Origin: Timema cristinae
Lineage: Eukaryota > Arthropoda > Insecta > Phasmatodea > Timematidae
Reading direction: 5' to 3'
NCBI GenBank assembly: GCA_039000515.1
Contig: JBCFYV010000100.1
Location: 29,066,421 to 29,130,420, forward strand
DNA length: 64,000 nucleotides
Position numbers and translations under genes: made by a program. Shown here one piece after another: positions 49,001 to 56,520 of the stretch. How positions within the stretch are numbered: the stretch's first letter is position 1; each line of letters begins with the position of its first letter. The notes under the pieces were generated by a model. It searched no databases, had not been told where the DNA came from, and saw only the letters and a program-made list of their open reading frames with translations.

Positions 49001-49323
49001 GTAGTTTTGCATTAATGGTTTTCCACTCTCTCTTCATTCAAATTTGGGTACACTTTATCTAAATTCAATCTTATTCATCCCCGACACATTCTCGAGAAGT
49101 ATAACGCAAATTGTTAGTAAGTAAGCATTGATGCATATTCCTAATACAATTTCCTTAAATTAGTTAGCGATCTCTCATTTTAAAATGTCAGTAGGCAGAC
49201 GTGAAACAAATTAGGGACTGTTGGATCTAGGGTTGTACAAATCTGCTAATATTTTTAATGATTGTATTTATTTTTAAAACATGTCTCACTCACCCCGCCT
49301 TTCAGCTCAAAGGAATCCTTCAT
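21414..49323 (-). CDS. SLC6-family sodium-dependent (nutrient) amino acid transporter, 12 coding exons
   Basis: Twelve exons join with GT-AG junctions in consistent phase to 667 residues, if four one-base homopolymer differences in exons 3 and 5 are allowed for. The family has 12 membrane helices with cytoplasmic ends and uses the sodium gradient to import solute. Seen here: TM1 with [10 protein letters not shown] (Asn95 region, a sodium and substrate site), TM2 with [11 protein letters not shown]3, and an extracellular loop with Cys193/Cys201 and two N-glycosylation sites (Asn207, Asn211). TM6 carries [20 protein letters not shown]8 begins [17 protein letters not shown]. The overall pattern resembles insect nutrient amino acid transporters, which take up essential amino acids in gut and other epithelia; the substrate cannot be read from the sequence. 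Introns run from 0.86 to 6.2 kb and are full of repeats. A pseudogene is possible but less likely, since no frame-neutral decay is seen. Confidence 0.9.
22905..23040 (-). mobile_element. SINE family B fragment
   Basis: Contains the family-B body blocks GAAGAGTGGGAAACCATTTA and AAACCACTCTCGGTGACTC and a decayed tRNA-like head (ATTAGACCATGCAATC). It lies in intron 11. Confidence 0.6.
23554..23760. mobile_element. 207-bp TIR element with TA flanks (MITE-like)
   Basis: Ends CAGTACCCCCATAGCTTCTT and, inverted, CAGTAACCCCATGGCTTCTT continue as ~37-bp terminal inverted repeats with a few mismatches. TA lies directly outside both ends (23552-23553, 23761-23762), as for Tc1/mariner-type insertions. 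The interior has its own palindrome around GACAGTC...GACTGTC at about 23676-23718. Non-coding. Confidence 0.8.
23868..24235 (+). mobile_element. tRNA-derived SINE, family C
   Basis: The head reads TTGGCCTCTTGGTCTAATGG, then CTTAGTTCAATTCTCGG (B-box-like). A second copy is at 42255-42560. This copy includes the TTAGG run at about 23995-24022. It lies in intron 11. Confidence 0.7.
23991..24022 (+). repeat. short TTAGG-type run
   Basis: About four consecutive GTTAG/TTAGG units with flanking variants. TTAGG is the usual insect telomere unit, but this interstitial run is short and inside a SINE. Confidence 0.85.
25460..25554 (-). CDS. SLC6 gene, exon 11 (TM12)
   Basis: Residues 566-597: [20 protein letters not shown], then KKRHLHFPE. 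Acceptor CCTCACAG; donor GTAACA; incoming phase 1, outgoing phase 0. Confidence 0.92.
25900..26760 (-). pseudogene. LINE reverse transcriptase fragment in intron 10
   Basis: On the minus strand, [14 protein letters not shown] (RT block C, YADD, near 26555-26515) is followed by [30 protein letters not shown] and more decayed sequence. Upstream, [16 protein letters not shown]... is partly readable. Stops and frameshifts break it. It is a different family from the Jockey-like element at 1.6-4.7 kb. Confidence 0.75.
27529..27705 (-). CDS. SLC6 gene, exon 10 (TM11 region)
   Basis: Residues 507-565: [20 protein letters not shown], then [20 protein letters not shown] (TM11) and the loop [15 protein letters not shown]. 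Acceptor GTTACAG; donor GTAAGT; phase 1 at both ends. Confidence 0.95.
28642..28741 (-). CDS. SLC6 gene, exon 9 (TM10)
   Basis: Residues 474-506: [20 protein letters not shown], then [13 protein letters not shown]. Acceptor AAATTTCAG; donor GTATGT; phase 0 in, phase 1 out. Confidence 0.95.
29020..29400. repeat. degenerate ~60-bp minisatellite in intron 8
   Basis: Blocks of AAATAGCTTCTAGAGGCATCCA and CAAAAATTTTT..TGGAGAA recur about six times with substitutions and indels. No coding potential. Confidence 0.6.
29750..29926 (-). CDS. SLC6 gene, exon 8 (TM8-TM9)
   Basis: Residues 415-473: [20 protein letters not shown] (TM8, contributes to the sodium site), then [20 protein letters not shown] (TM9). 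Acceptor CTATGTTCAG; donor GTGAGT; phase 0 at both ends. Confidence 0.95.
30386..30525 (+). repeat. dispersed hairpin repeat 'F', copy 2
   Basis: Two hairpins. The first (30386-30453) pairs AAATTGAAAAAATGACACCT with its inverse around a CACGGG/CCCGTG stem and an AATCAA loop, with one T-T mismatch. The second is AATAGC-TTCG-GCTATT (about 30501-30516). Between them lies AGAATATGATATCCAGATGG. Copy 1 is at 11988-12130. Read on the minus strand, the first loop region resembles a tRNA T-arm (CACGGGTTGATTCCCGTG), so a tRNA-related SINE origin is possible. Confidence 0.75.
31530..31722 (-). CDS. SLC6 gene, exon 7 (TM7 and EL4)
   Basis: Residues 350-414: [20 protein letters not shown] (TM7), then [39 protein letters not shown] and TVPQ (extracellular loop 4). 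Acceptor TATGTTAACAG; donor GTGATT; phase 2 in, phase 0 out. Confidence 0.95.
32579..32682 (-). CDS. SLC6 gene, exon 6 (TM6)
   Basis: Residues 316-349: [20 protein letters not shown], then [14 protein letters not shown]. This holds the unwound part of TM6 that lines the substrate site. Acceptor TATTTCAG; donor GTACAT; phase 0 in, phase 2 out. Confidence 0.95.
33667..33934 (-). CDS. SLC6 gene, exon 5 (TM4-TM5), three 1-base contractions
   Basis: Encodes residues 225-315 when read through three short homopolymers that each seem one base short: AA at 33865-33866, AA at 33733-33734 and GGG at 33693-33695 (plus-strand bases). The three local readings are [33 protein letters not shown] (TM4) and, after the second site, [14 protein letters not shown], then QWEELLNPN. 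All match the family closely. The sum is -3, so the exon still meets both neighbours in phase (incoming phase 2, outgoing 0). Acceptor GTGTTTAG is weak; donor GTGAGT. Confidence 0.85.
34425..34669 (-). mobile_element. tRNA-Leu-like SINE, family B
   Basis: Plus strand starts with the inverted tail TAGCACCACGTCTTGCTACT and ends with the inverted head (CATAGACCATGCGGCCACC). The B box reads GGATTCGAACC inverted. Complete copy in intron 4. Confidence 0.85.
35200..35290 (-). repeat. dispersed repeat 'G', copy in intron 4
   Basis: Contains GTCATGTGATCTGCAACTGT and CAC TTTTTATA, the inverse of the core shared with 48225-48345 and 55355-55470, and GTGGATCTATCTGATAGATA upstream. Confidence 0.6.
35483..35733 (-). 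mobile_element. tRNA-Leu-like SINE, family B
   Basis: Inverted tail CCACGTCTTACTACCCGTTC at the left, family-B body (GGAAAAACCACCCTTAGTAG) and inverted head (TAGACCGTTCGGCCACTGAA) at the right. A second partial head-like piece follows at about 35750-35935. Confidence 0.85.
35941..36196. mobile_element. 256-bp foldback element (near-perfect palindrome)
   Basis: The two halves are inverted copies over more than 110 bases each: TACAGGTTATCCCAAAGATT at the left end corresponds to TACAAGGTGTCTCAAAAGTT inverted at the right, and GTTGGAAATATCCCCCACGGG-type blocks pair near the centre. TA at each terminus fits a Tc1/mariner-type target duplication. The two opposing ORFs here are mirror images of one another and not genes. 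Confidence 0.8.
36560..37330. repeat. dispersed repeat 'E' in head-to-head palindrome, intron 4
   Basis: 36560-36970 carries a repeat also found, in the other orientation, at 54297-54470 and about 56270-56520. Its end block (GATTAGAAAGAAAATTTAAGATT) is repeated inverted at 37200-37320, with a second inner pair (ATACAAATAACAGATATATT). A (TA)n/(GA)n centre occupies 37060-37185. Confidence 0.65.
38179..38395 (-). CDS. SLC6 gene, exon 4 (TM3 and large extracellular loop)
   Basis: Residues 153-224: [20 protein letters not shown], then [20 protein letters not shown] (TM3) and the loop with CQPDWGANC and NQTFNAS. The paired cysteines are the family's loop disulfide; two N-glycosylation sequons overlap. 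Acceptor CCTCCTCAG; donor GTAAGT; phase 1 in, phase 2 out. Confidence 0.95.
38500..38600 (-). repeat. dispersed repeat 'G', copy in intron 3-4 flank
   Basis: Contains CTTATCTGACAGCGTTTTCA and GCAGCTGTCACTTTTGATAT, inverse counterparts of blocks in the copies at 48.2 and 55.4 kb. It begins about 100 bases upstream of exon 4 in gene orientation (intron 3). Confidence 0.55.
40128..40429 (-). CDS. SLC6 gene, exon 3 (TM1-TM2), one 1-base expansion
   Basis: Residues 53-152. It opens [19 protein letters not shown], then, after GGG at 40372-40374 (one base too many), continues [40 protein letters not shown] (TM1 and loop) and the TM2 region to SPILT. Read literally, the incoming frame stops soon after and the conserved frame would begin at an internal Met (40428), which does not connect to exon 2. 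Acceptor TTGTTTTCAG; donor GTGATG. Confidence 0.88.
40459..41056. repeat. ~37-bp minisatellite, about 16 units, intron 2
   Basis: Units follow the pattern GGAAGGACCTTTTAGAAATT with ATAGTAGGATTCTGGTA. Most are 34-38 bases and differ by substitutions and small indels. The array starts about 30 bases from the exon 3 acceptor. Confidence 0.95.
42255..42560 (+). mobile_element. tRNA-derived SINE, family C
   Basis: Head with TATTGGTCAGTGCTCCTGAC and B box GGGTTCAATTCCCGG, followed by GGTACCATGG; relative of the copy at 23868. It lies in intron 2. Confidence 0.7.
43521..43560. repeat. (GT)n microsatellite
   Basis: About 40 bases of GT with minor interruptions at the left. Confidence 0.9.
44415..44636 (-). 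mobile_element. tRNA-Leu-like SINE, family B
   Basis: Inverted tail (TTAGCACCGCATCTTATTAC) to inverted head (TTAGATCATGTGGCCACCG). Intron 2. Confidence 0.85.
44951..45172 (+). mobile_element. tRNA-Leu-like SINE, family B
   Basis: Head AGTGGCCGCGTGGTCTAATG, B box GAGGTTCGCATC, family body, then tail CGTATAACCCAAACAACTAG and a short poly-A. Opposite orientation to the copy 300 bases to the left. Intron 2. Confidence 0.85.
45857..46188 (+). mobile_element. tRNA-derived SINE, family A
   Basis: Full-length: head GGATGACCTGGCGGTCTAGG, decayed B box, full body, tail CCCGAACGGTTAGTAAGATG and a (TAA)n end of about 50 bases. Intron 2. A repeat 'G' fragment lies just upstream (about 45775-45855). Confidence 0.9.
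46337..46589 (+). mobile_element. tRNA-Leu-like SINE, family B, next to an SLC6 donor site
   Basis: Head CGGTGGCCCTATGGTC, body with TTTTCCACTCTCCCTCCACG, tail GGGGTAGTAAGATGATGTG. It ends 17 bases from the exon 2 donor site. Confidence 0.85.
46607..46732 (-). CDS. SLC6 gene, exon 2 (N-terminal cytoplasmic region)
   Basis: Residues 11-52: [20 protein letters not shown], then [20 protein letters not shown] and GQ. It is hydrophilic and disordered-looking, as NAT N-termini are. An in-frame Met (residue 14) could serve as an alternative start. Acceptor TTGTTTTAG; donor GTTAGA; phase 0 at both ends. Confidence 0.8.
48225..48345 (+). repeat. dispersed repeat 'G', intron 1
   Basis: Contains TATCAAAAGTGACAGCTACA and GATCACATGACTTGGCGTGT, then GAATACGTGAAGGTGGATCT. 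Similar blocks recur at about 35.2, 38.5, 45.8, 49.9 and 55.4 kb. Confidence 0.65.
48905..49127 (+). mobile_element. tRNA-Leu-like SINE, family B
   Basis: Head CGGTGGGCGCGTGGTCTAAG, B box GGGTTCAAATCTCGG, family body, decayed tail TTGTTAGTAAGTAAGC. Intron 1. Confidence 0.8.
49294..49323 (-). CDS. SLC6 gene, exon 1 coding part
   Basis: Encodes [10 protein letters not shown]; start codon at 49323-49321, followed by a consensus GTGAGT donor; phase 0 out. The short exon is supported by in-frame joining to exon 2 and by a GC-rich 5' flank, not by homology, so the first coding exon is less certain than the rest. Confidence 0.6.
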
Positions 49324-49510
49324 GTTGCTGAAGCGCCACTGTCTTCAAGCGGGAGAATGTTTGTCTTGCTCGGTAGGTGGCTCCACTTTAGCCGAGGGGC
49401 TTCGTCCCAGTGGCACCGATAACGACGTGGCCGAAGGGCGAACTGACGCTTCTAAGTGGCGGAGAAGCAGGTGGAAAGCAGTCCGCGGAGGAGTAGACTG
49501 GAAATGTCGG
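49324..49510 (-). promoter_or_regulatory. CpG-rich 5' UTR / promoter-proximal segment of the SLC6 gene
   Basis: A patch with many CG dinucleotides (for example GGCACCGATAACGACGTGG and GCAGTCCGCGGAGGAG) in an otherwise AT-rich region, directly upstream of the proposed start codon. It likely holds the 5' UTR. ORFs on both strands here reflect GC content only. Confidence 0.45.
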
Positions 49511-50899
49511 CGATATCTTAAACAATGTGAAGAGATTATATTAGGCTTCATTACGAGGCAAACAATCTCAGTTAATAGTAGAACTCCGGTTTAGTTCAAT
49601 ATTCATAGTAGGGACCTTATCTGGCAGACAGAATGGTTACTAAATCCACCTCCATGTATTCATACGTCAAGCTATGTGCTCTTAAGAGGTCCTTTTTGAT
49701 ATATATTATCAACACCTATAAAATAACATAATAATTTTTATCAATATTGGTAGCAAAAAAATATGTTTGAGTTTTTTAAAAGATTCTTCCTTTGAAAACT
49801 TGAGTATAGGATGTAACTTTTAGAACATATAAGATATAGTTTTTTTATCAACTTGATTACGTTTTACTTTATAATTGATGTTATTTTATAAATATTGATA
49901 CGATCTTTGAAATTGACAGTTGCACATCACATGACTTGTAACACTCTATAATATTGATTTAGCTACTGTATTAAAGTTTCCTTTCTTTCTAAATTGGAGT
50001 GTAGTGGTAGGCTTACTTCTTAGTATGTTTTAGAGAATTTCTTTAGATGATTTTAAGATGAAGTTAAACACATTAAAATGAAGCTAGTACCAATATTTAT
50101 TAGTTGAACAATGACCCCTAGACTTGGGAGTCGAACCTGGATTCTTTAACTTAGCGAGACAATGTTATACCTCTAAGCTATCCGTGAAGTATTATGTTTG
50201 TGAGGACTGTATCCTTAATCAAAGATAATTTAAATATTTATTTCCAATATGTTTAAATGTTAATTATTATAACAAGTCAAGACATCCTACAAAACAACAA
50301 AAAGGATTGGTGTGGTTATTTTATTTCTTGAAATCTATCTAAGTAAAATAAAATTGTAAAGTTTTCGAAATTGTTAAAAAGACTAAAGTCGAAACAAGAA
50401 AAAAGATTTTTTTCACTCGACATAAGTCCCGTTTGAACTATACACATATTTACACTAATAGAGAAGTGATGTAGAAGGTATAATTTAGAGAAAAGGCACG
50501 CGTATTTCACTGTAAGAAGAGTGAGAAGTGATTTAGAAAAAATCAGTACACCCGTGTGGTAATTAAACCCTGACTTTTAAAACTTTATAATCTTGGTCTC
50601 ACAGAAATTAATTACAAGTAAAAGCTAAGGGTAGAATTTTCCTCTCCTCTTTGGGGGTAGGCCTAATATAATGTATATACGCTCATCAACGTCTTATTCT
50701 AACCTAATTCTAAGCAAAAAAAAACAAATTGCCCCAAAACAACTAGAAAAAATACACAGATATCCCGGACGGCTAATAAGACGCGGATAATTCAAACACA
50801 AGTTGTTACATTCATTTTTTAAAGTATTTAACGTGAACTTTCTGAACCGACTAATTATATTACCACACGAGTATGTCTATGTGCGAAAGAGAAAGGGCC

Positions 50900-50901
<2 letters not shown>

Positions 50902-50971
<70 letters not shown>

Positions 50972-51236
50972 GCACCACGTATTACTACCCGTTCGGGTTG
51001 TACGCACTTAACGCTAATGTGTAATGGTAGGGTGATTGTGAGATGAAATGGAGAACCTACAGTTTAACGTGGAATCCGAACCACGGTGGAGGCCTGGCAC
51101 TCCCCACAATCACAAGATGTCTTGTCAGAGGTGAAGGAAGGGTTTGGTAATCAGATAAATTATGCCGGGACCGAGGATTGACCCCGGACCCCCAGCACAG
51201 AAGTCTGACACCTTACCCCTAGACCACCAGGTCACC
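50902..51236 (-). mobile_element. tRNA-derived SINE, family A
   Basis: Starts with a long (ATT)n run (the inverted TAA tail, about 70 bases), then TAGCACCACGTATTACTACC and the inverted body, ending in TAGACCACCAGGTCACC. Full length. Confidence 0.92.
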
Positions 51237-51239
51237 CAA

Positions 51240-51450
51240 AAGGGTCTATCAATTTGCACATACCTTCCAGGGTTATTTTACATGCCACAATCAACATGGT
51301 ACCAACAGCTTTACTTCCCCTCCGAAGGAAGTTGTGCTACGGATTTTTGTTGCTCTAGAACAATCCATCCACCCCGGCTGGGCTTGAACCCACCAATATT
51401 GGATCCTGAGGCGATCACTTTAGCACAAGACCACCGAGGTCAACAATAAT
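51240..51450 (-). mobile_element. tRNA-derived SINE, family D
   Basis: Minus-strand relative of 16118-16420; the right end reads AGACCACCGAGGTCAAC, the inverse of the head, with an inverted B box GGGCTTGAACCC. It abuts the family A SINE on its left. Confidence 0.75.
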
Positions 51451-51670
51451 TTAAACATGTTATGAATTAGAACAAGAATAATTTGAACCCGACATCTAAT
51501 AAATTTGAAAACAGATTGCTACTAAATTTGGAAACAGACTCCTAATGAATTCGAAAGGTCCCTTTTGCCCGCTCCAGACCTCGGTTGGACTACGTCTTAA
51601 TGGCCAATGCAGTCCTACCATTTTTCACCGTATTTGTAATTGAACCAATAGAAGTTAGTAAATTCAACTT

Positions 51671-52064
51671 GTGAAAAAGTTTATTTGGTTTTATCTTCTT
51701 ACGGTTAAGCCGGCGACCAAGTGTCGCAAGCTTTGGGATTCACCACAAATCCGTTCATCCATGTTGAAATTTAATTATTTACAAATCAACTACAAAAATG
51801 TACCTCTCAAAGTGGCAAATAGACGACGCACTTTATTTGACGAGCGTCATTATTTCGTTAATCTTCTATTATCCCCTTCCAAAACCTTGGACAATAAAAC
51901 TGTTAAAACCGCCACAAAAAGATAACATTAGATTCATCATTGTATTTTATTATGATAGGTCGGATTATGAAGAAACTTTGTCAAGCTTATATGATTTTAT
52001 TAGTGAATACAAAAATTTTCTCATTAGAAGATATCCTAACAAGTTGTGTATTACATCATCGTAG
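51671..52064 (+). other. coding-like patch of unknown origin
   Basis: Two overlapping open frames (51671-51925 and 51798-52064) both look mildly coding. The second ends with SSLYDFISEYKNFLIRRYPN before a stop. Neither was recognised. It may be a frameshifted remnant of a mobile or viral-type gene, or chance in AT-rich DNA. Confidence 0.25.
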
Positions 52065-52219
52065 TAGAAAAATATAAATTTCCTTGCCATACTTCCCCCC
52101 CCCCCTCTCGTTCTTATGCAGTGGCGTATGCAGGGTTGTGAAAAGGGTGGCTCAAAACTAAATGTGTTTATTATAACATATTATGATATATATAGACGCT
52201 ATTTGAAGGGGTTTTTTCT

Positions 52220-52625
52220 GATTTTTATGATTTAGTAAAAGAAAAATTTGGCAAGAATAATATTTAGCATGTTTAGGAGAAACAGGATTATGAATGAAGT
52301 TGTCCGGGCAAGAGTGGTGATACAAGAAGAACATGAGATAGTAAAGGAAGCAAAACTGAGTTGGTATGGGCATGTAATGAGGGTGGAAAAGGAGAGGATA
52401 TTAAAGAAAAGGATGCAAGGAAAAATACCGGTAGAGAGACCAAGAAATAGGTGGGAGGAACAGATAACAGCAAGTGTGCAAGTGAGAGCAGAAGAATGTA
52501 AGCAAATAAAGGAGAAAGAATGATAGAAGGATAGAGGAAGATGAAGGCATTTTACTCAAATGAGCCAGCCAGTGGTCATACGCTGGAAACTTTTGATGAT
52601 GATGATGATCATGAATTTAATTAAG
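52220..52625 (+). pseudogene. LINE 3' end with (GAT)n tail
   Basis: Translation gives AKLSWYGHVMRVEKERILKK, then RMQGKIPVERPRNRWEEQIT, the C-terminal region of a group of LINE reverse transcriptases. A short 3' UTR follows, ending in (GAT)n at about 52593-52609, a typical LINE tail. Strongly 5'-truncated. Confidence 0.8.
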
Positions 52626-52739
52626 TTAATTTGTTGTTAAGTACACATATATTTGTTTTACAGTACATTGTGATAATATTACGAGCTGTAATGATGTAAT
52701 GTATTTTTTTATCAAAATGAAATAAATAACCAAACAAAC

Positions 52740-52882
52740 CCATTTCGGTGGTGTTTCTTAAAATGTTTTCCGCCCTTTATCCACTCAAATGCGGATACAT
52801 TTCCACTAACGTATACCTCCATCATCACTAGTAAATTTGTGTAACTATGCAAATAACCAGAATGGATAGTAAGATGCGGTGC
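52740..52882 (+). mobile_element. SINE family B 3' part
   Basis: Body (TTTTCCGCCCTTTATCCACT) and tail (AATGGATAGTAAGATGCGGT), without the tRNA head. Confidence 0.7.
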
Positions 52883-52973
52883 ACACACAAAAAAATCAAC
52901 AATATGGGGGCCTACAACACTAGTACGAATATATTTTCTATTTTAAAAGCAACGAGTCATATTTTTCTTCTAT

Positions 52974-53180
52974 TTCCTCGATCCCGGCACAGATTTATCT
53001 GATTACCAAACCCTTCCTTCACCTCTGACAAGACATCTTGTGAATGTGGGGAATGCCAGGCCTCCACCGTGGTTCGGATTCCACGTTAAACTGTAGGTCC
53101 TTCATTTCATCTCACAATCACCCTACCATTACACATTAGCGTAAGTGCGTATAACCCGAATGGGTAGTAAGACGTGGTGC

Positions 53181-53229
<49 letters not shown>
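52974..53229 (+). mobile_element. SINE family A, 5'-truncated
   Basis: Starts inside the B-box region (TCCTCGATCCCGGCACAG), complete from there to the tail GGTAGTAAGACGTGGTGC and a (TAA)n run of about 50 bases. Confidence 0.9.
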
Positions 53230-53937
53230 TTTTCTTCTATTCTTATATCTTCTATATTAATAAAATGAGTCTGTTTGTTTAAGAGCGTTGTGCAATATCT
53301 ACCGCGCACGGAGGTCTGAAATTTTAATAAATAGTAGCCCTTAAGCACGAATATATGCACCTCGAAGCAGGAATTTTAAAATTTTGATTCAATTCTTTTA
53401 AATTAATTACAAACTAGGTCAGAAGAAATAGAAAGGAAAATATATTTTTCTGTTTGTTTGAAGCAAATAAAAGTGTTGCCAAGGGTAACCACGCAATCCA
53501 TTCCACGGGAAACGTTGGGAAACGCTGGGTAGGCCTACTTAAGCTAGTCAAAAACTAATAAGAATAAAACCAATAATTTCGTTAATATTATCTTTAGAAC
53601 ATCAGATAAGTTTATTTTTTGTTATAAAATAGAAAAATATTAGTCAGGCTCTCGACGACAGCCAGATAGTTTTATAAATATCCCACTAAAATCTTCATCT
53701 TTGAGCTTTCACACTAGTTTTTTAAAAATATATGGCGAGAAAGAGACGAAGACCCCCTTGGCCCCACCATTGCAAAACTACTACACCCAAAGGGATTAAA
53801 TATAGACCTACGTGTATTATAATTAATGTATCCTTATAGCCACAGCCTATATCATTGTAGATATAATTAATTTTTAACAGAAGTCATAAAATATGAGTTG
53901 TTACTTTCATAGATCAACAACTGTTAAGTTTGGGTTT
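53230..53937. other. non-coding interval
   Basis: No coding or structural feature recognised. Confidence 0.4.
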
Positions 53938-54066
53938 CTTAGCACTGCGTCGTACTACCCGTTCGGGTTACACTATATATATATATATACTAATCACACT
54001 AAATGCATTAGAGATTAGAAAGGTTTAATTTAGAAAAAATGTAGCTGTAGATCAACATCTATTAGG
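53938..54066 (-). mobile_element. SINE family B tail fragment
   Basis: Inverted tail AGCACTGCGTCGTACTACCC followed by a truncated body; a second, more complete copy starts at 54078 in the same orientation. Confidence 0.65.
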
Positions 54067-54077
54067 GTGGGTTTTTT

Positions 54078-54294
54078 TAGCACCACGTCTTACTACCCGT
54101 TTGGGTTGCGTTAGAAATTATTAAGGTTTAATTTAGAAAAATGTAACCGCATTTGTGTAGAGAAAGAGTGGATAGCCCTTTAGGGAAAACCACCATTAGT
54201 ATACCCAACAAGAATCGAACCCCTATCTGACCAACTTTTTCAATCTAGTCTATTGTGAGAGAGACACCTTTGACTATGCGGTCACCCAAGTGGG
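54078..54294 (-). mobile_element. tRNA-Leu-like SINE, family B
   Basis: Inverted tail TTAGCACCACGTCTTACTAC, family body, inverted B box (AGAATCGAACCCC) and inverted head (GACTATGCGGTCACCCAAG). Confidence 0.85.
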
Positions 54295-54296
54295 TG

Positions 54297-54470
54297 ATTT
54301 CGTTACTCTCCCAACTACACAAGTCTATATAATTCTTTTTACCATTTACTCATAATTGTTATTTGAAGTCAAATGCTTCATAATTGTATTCGAGATACTT
54401 TTTTGAAATTTTTACTATTTCGAATCTCTCTAATTATTTTTTTTAAAGATTCGAGCGTCCCGCCTCTAAA
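54297..54470 (+). repeat. dispersed repeat 'E' part
   Basis: Inverse of 36560-36730: both contain CCCAACTAC.CAAGTCTATATAATTC at one end and GATTCGAGCGTCCC at the other. Confidence 0.7.
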
Positions 54471-54649
54471 TTGGTAATGATATTGTAATCTGTTTAAGAC
54501 TAAAATTACCAATTTCAATATCTTGAACTGGATTGATATTCTAACAAGATAATGTTTTCAGCTCTAGTCTAGTTGTAGTGGCAATGACTCGCAACGATGG
54601 TCACGCCGACAAAAGTTGTCATTCTCGTCTAGTTTCATTTGCCACTGAC

Positions 54650-54823
54650 ATAGAAGTCAGGCTTGATTCCCAGCTTGGTGTGCTTAGACGTTTTTCCCTA
54701 AATGGTTTACTCACCTTCCCTCGACGCAAATGCGAGTACACTTTCTCTTAAAACTATCTTTCTCATCCTTAACCCACTAGTTAAATTATGTGGAATATCC
54801 CGGACGGGTAGTAAGAAAGTTGC
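54650..54823 (+). mobile_element. SINE family B, decayed head
   Basis: B-box-like GGCTTGATTCCCAGC, body TTCCCTCGACGCAAATGCGA, tail CCGGACGGGTAGTAAGAAAG. Confidence 0.65.
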
Positions 54824-55354
54824 ACTTGTTATGTTGACTTGAAAATACAAATTTTAAAATCAACTAAGTTGATGAAGCCATCAATAAATCTAAGTGGTTT
54901 TTTTTAGCTGGTCATTTGTAAATATTAATACTATTACAATTATTGTATTGACAATTTTATGGACGTATTGTTAACAAGTTTATATACATTAGGTGTACAT
55001 TTAATTAACTATTGCTTTCATTCTAGTGTCATATTCCTACAATTTAATGTTTTTTTCTCTTGAAAAGTCGTTAAAAACTATCGCAATCAGTTGTGACATA
55101 ACTTTATATTGTTTCATTTTAATTAACAAAATGACTTAGTTTAAATTTACTGTTTGGGGTTTGGGATACCCAGTTGAATGTTTATTTACTAAAGGTATTT
55201 GATGTGCACTTATTCCAAAACACAAGATCACAGAAGTATTATAAATAATGAATGTATGTATTTCTCCTCGTGACTTATCAAGTGTAATACAAACTTTTTT
55301 TTACCGCCAAATTTGGTAGCATTTTACTATATTGTTATTGGTGTTATTTTATTT

Positions 55355-55470
55355 GTATTGATAATATATATCAAAAGTGACAGTTGAAGATCACATGAAT
55401 TTACGTGTCAATGCGGGAAAGTAGATTTAGTAGCTTTTCTAGCTGTCAGATAAGATTATTCCTATAAAAA
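55355..55470 (+). repeat. dispersed repeat 'G'
   Basis: TATCAAAAGTGACAGTTGAA, GATCACATGAATTTACGTGT and TAGCTTTTCTAGCTGTCAGA are shared in order with the copies at 45.8 and 48.2 kb. Confidence 0.65.
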
Positions 55471-55955
55471 TTAGGCTATACAATCCCAATTAAGTTTTAA
55501 AACGCTTTAGTTTATTTAAAGAATTATTTAATGTTTGAAAAAATATTTACCATTTCATTTTAGAGGACTTCACTACAAGCCGCCTCAGGTAAAATCCCTT
55601 CTAAAATAAATTTCTAGGTATATTCCCATCAGAACACGACTTACAAGCTAGCTTAACTCTGTAACAGATACAATACCGCGAAAATAGGAATATTTGATTT
55701 CATCCGACAGTATATATTTCGACCGTGCTGGGAATTGAAGACATGCTACTAAAAGAATCATCTCACTGTTATACTCTCATTGTACTTGGTGACAATGATG
55801 TTAAGTTATGGGGTTTTAATCCCGGTCAGGTGCATTGGGGCTTTACAAGTGATTAACTAATCCGGTTGCGTTTAAACCAAATTTTCCCTCCTACAATAAC
55901 AACTTAGATTAAATCATTAATAGTACGTGTCGTGAACGAACTAATATAACCTTCT

Positions 55956-56202
55956 TAGCACCACGTCTTACTACCCGTTCAGGCTATACGTTTAAATACT
56001 AATTACACTACTGTGTTAGGAGTTGGGAAGGTTGAATATAGAGGATGTGAACCCACACTTTCGTGGAGGGAGAGTGGAAAACCCTTTAGGAAAAACCACC
56101 TCACTTTACCCGAGTGATATTCGAACCTCAATATCCCCGTCCTAGGCAGTATAGCTCAACATGAATCTAGCACGTTAGCTAACTACGCCACCAAGGTAGG
56201 TG
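55956..56202 (-). mobile_element. tRNA-Leu-like SINE, family B
   Basis: Inverted tail TTAGCACCACGTCTTACTAC, body GGAAAAACCACCTCACTTTA, inverted B box TATTCGAACC, decayed head. Confidence 0.85.
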
Positions 56203-56269
56203 AACTAGTATAAATAAATTACATTTAAAAATTACTTTACAACTGTTTTAACTAAAGTTGAATCGAATC

Positions 56270-56520
56270 CTATATTTCTCTAATCAAAATCTTAAATTTT
56301 ATTTCGAATCTCAATTCCAAATTCGAATTATTGAATCTTTAATATTATAGTCAAAATATTTAAAAATGGATTTTGAAAAAAATTTTAAAGGCTTGGTATC
56401 ACTGACAAACGCCATTTTGTTTGTCATATCCATAAATTCAGAAAAAACAACTATTATTGAATAAATTAATTATGTTAATACAAGTTTATCCTTTTTTATG
56501 TGTGATTTTGTTATCATCCA
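56270..56520 (+). repeat. dispersed repeat 'E' part
   Basis: Relative, in inverse orientation, of 36730-36970: shared AATCTTAAATTTTATTTCGA, and ACGCCATTTTGTTTGTCAT against the inverse of ATGACAAACAAAATAGCATT. Confidence 0.6.

Noticed and set aside
50803..51024. ORF with a long isoleucine run
   Set aside because: Translation of the (ATT)n tail of a minus-strand SINE.
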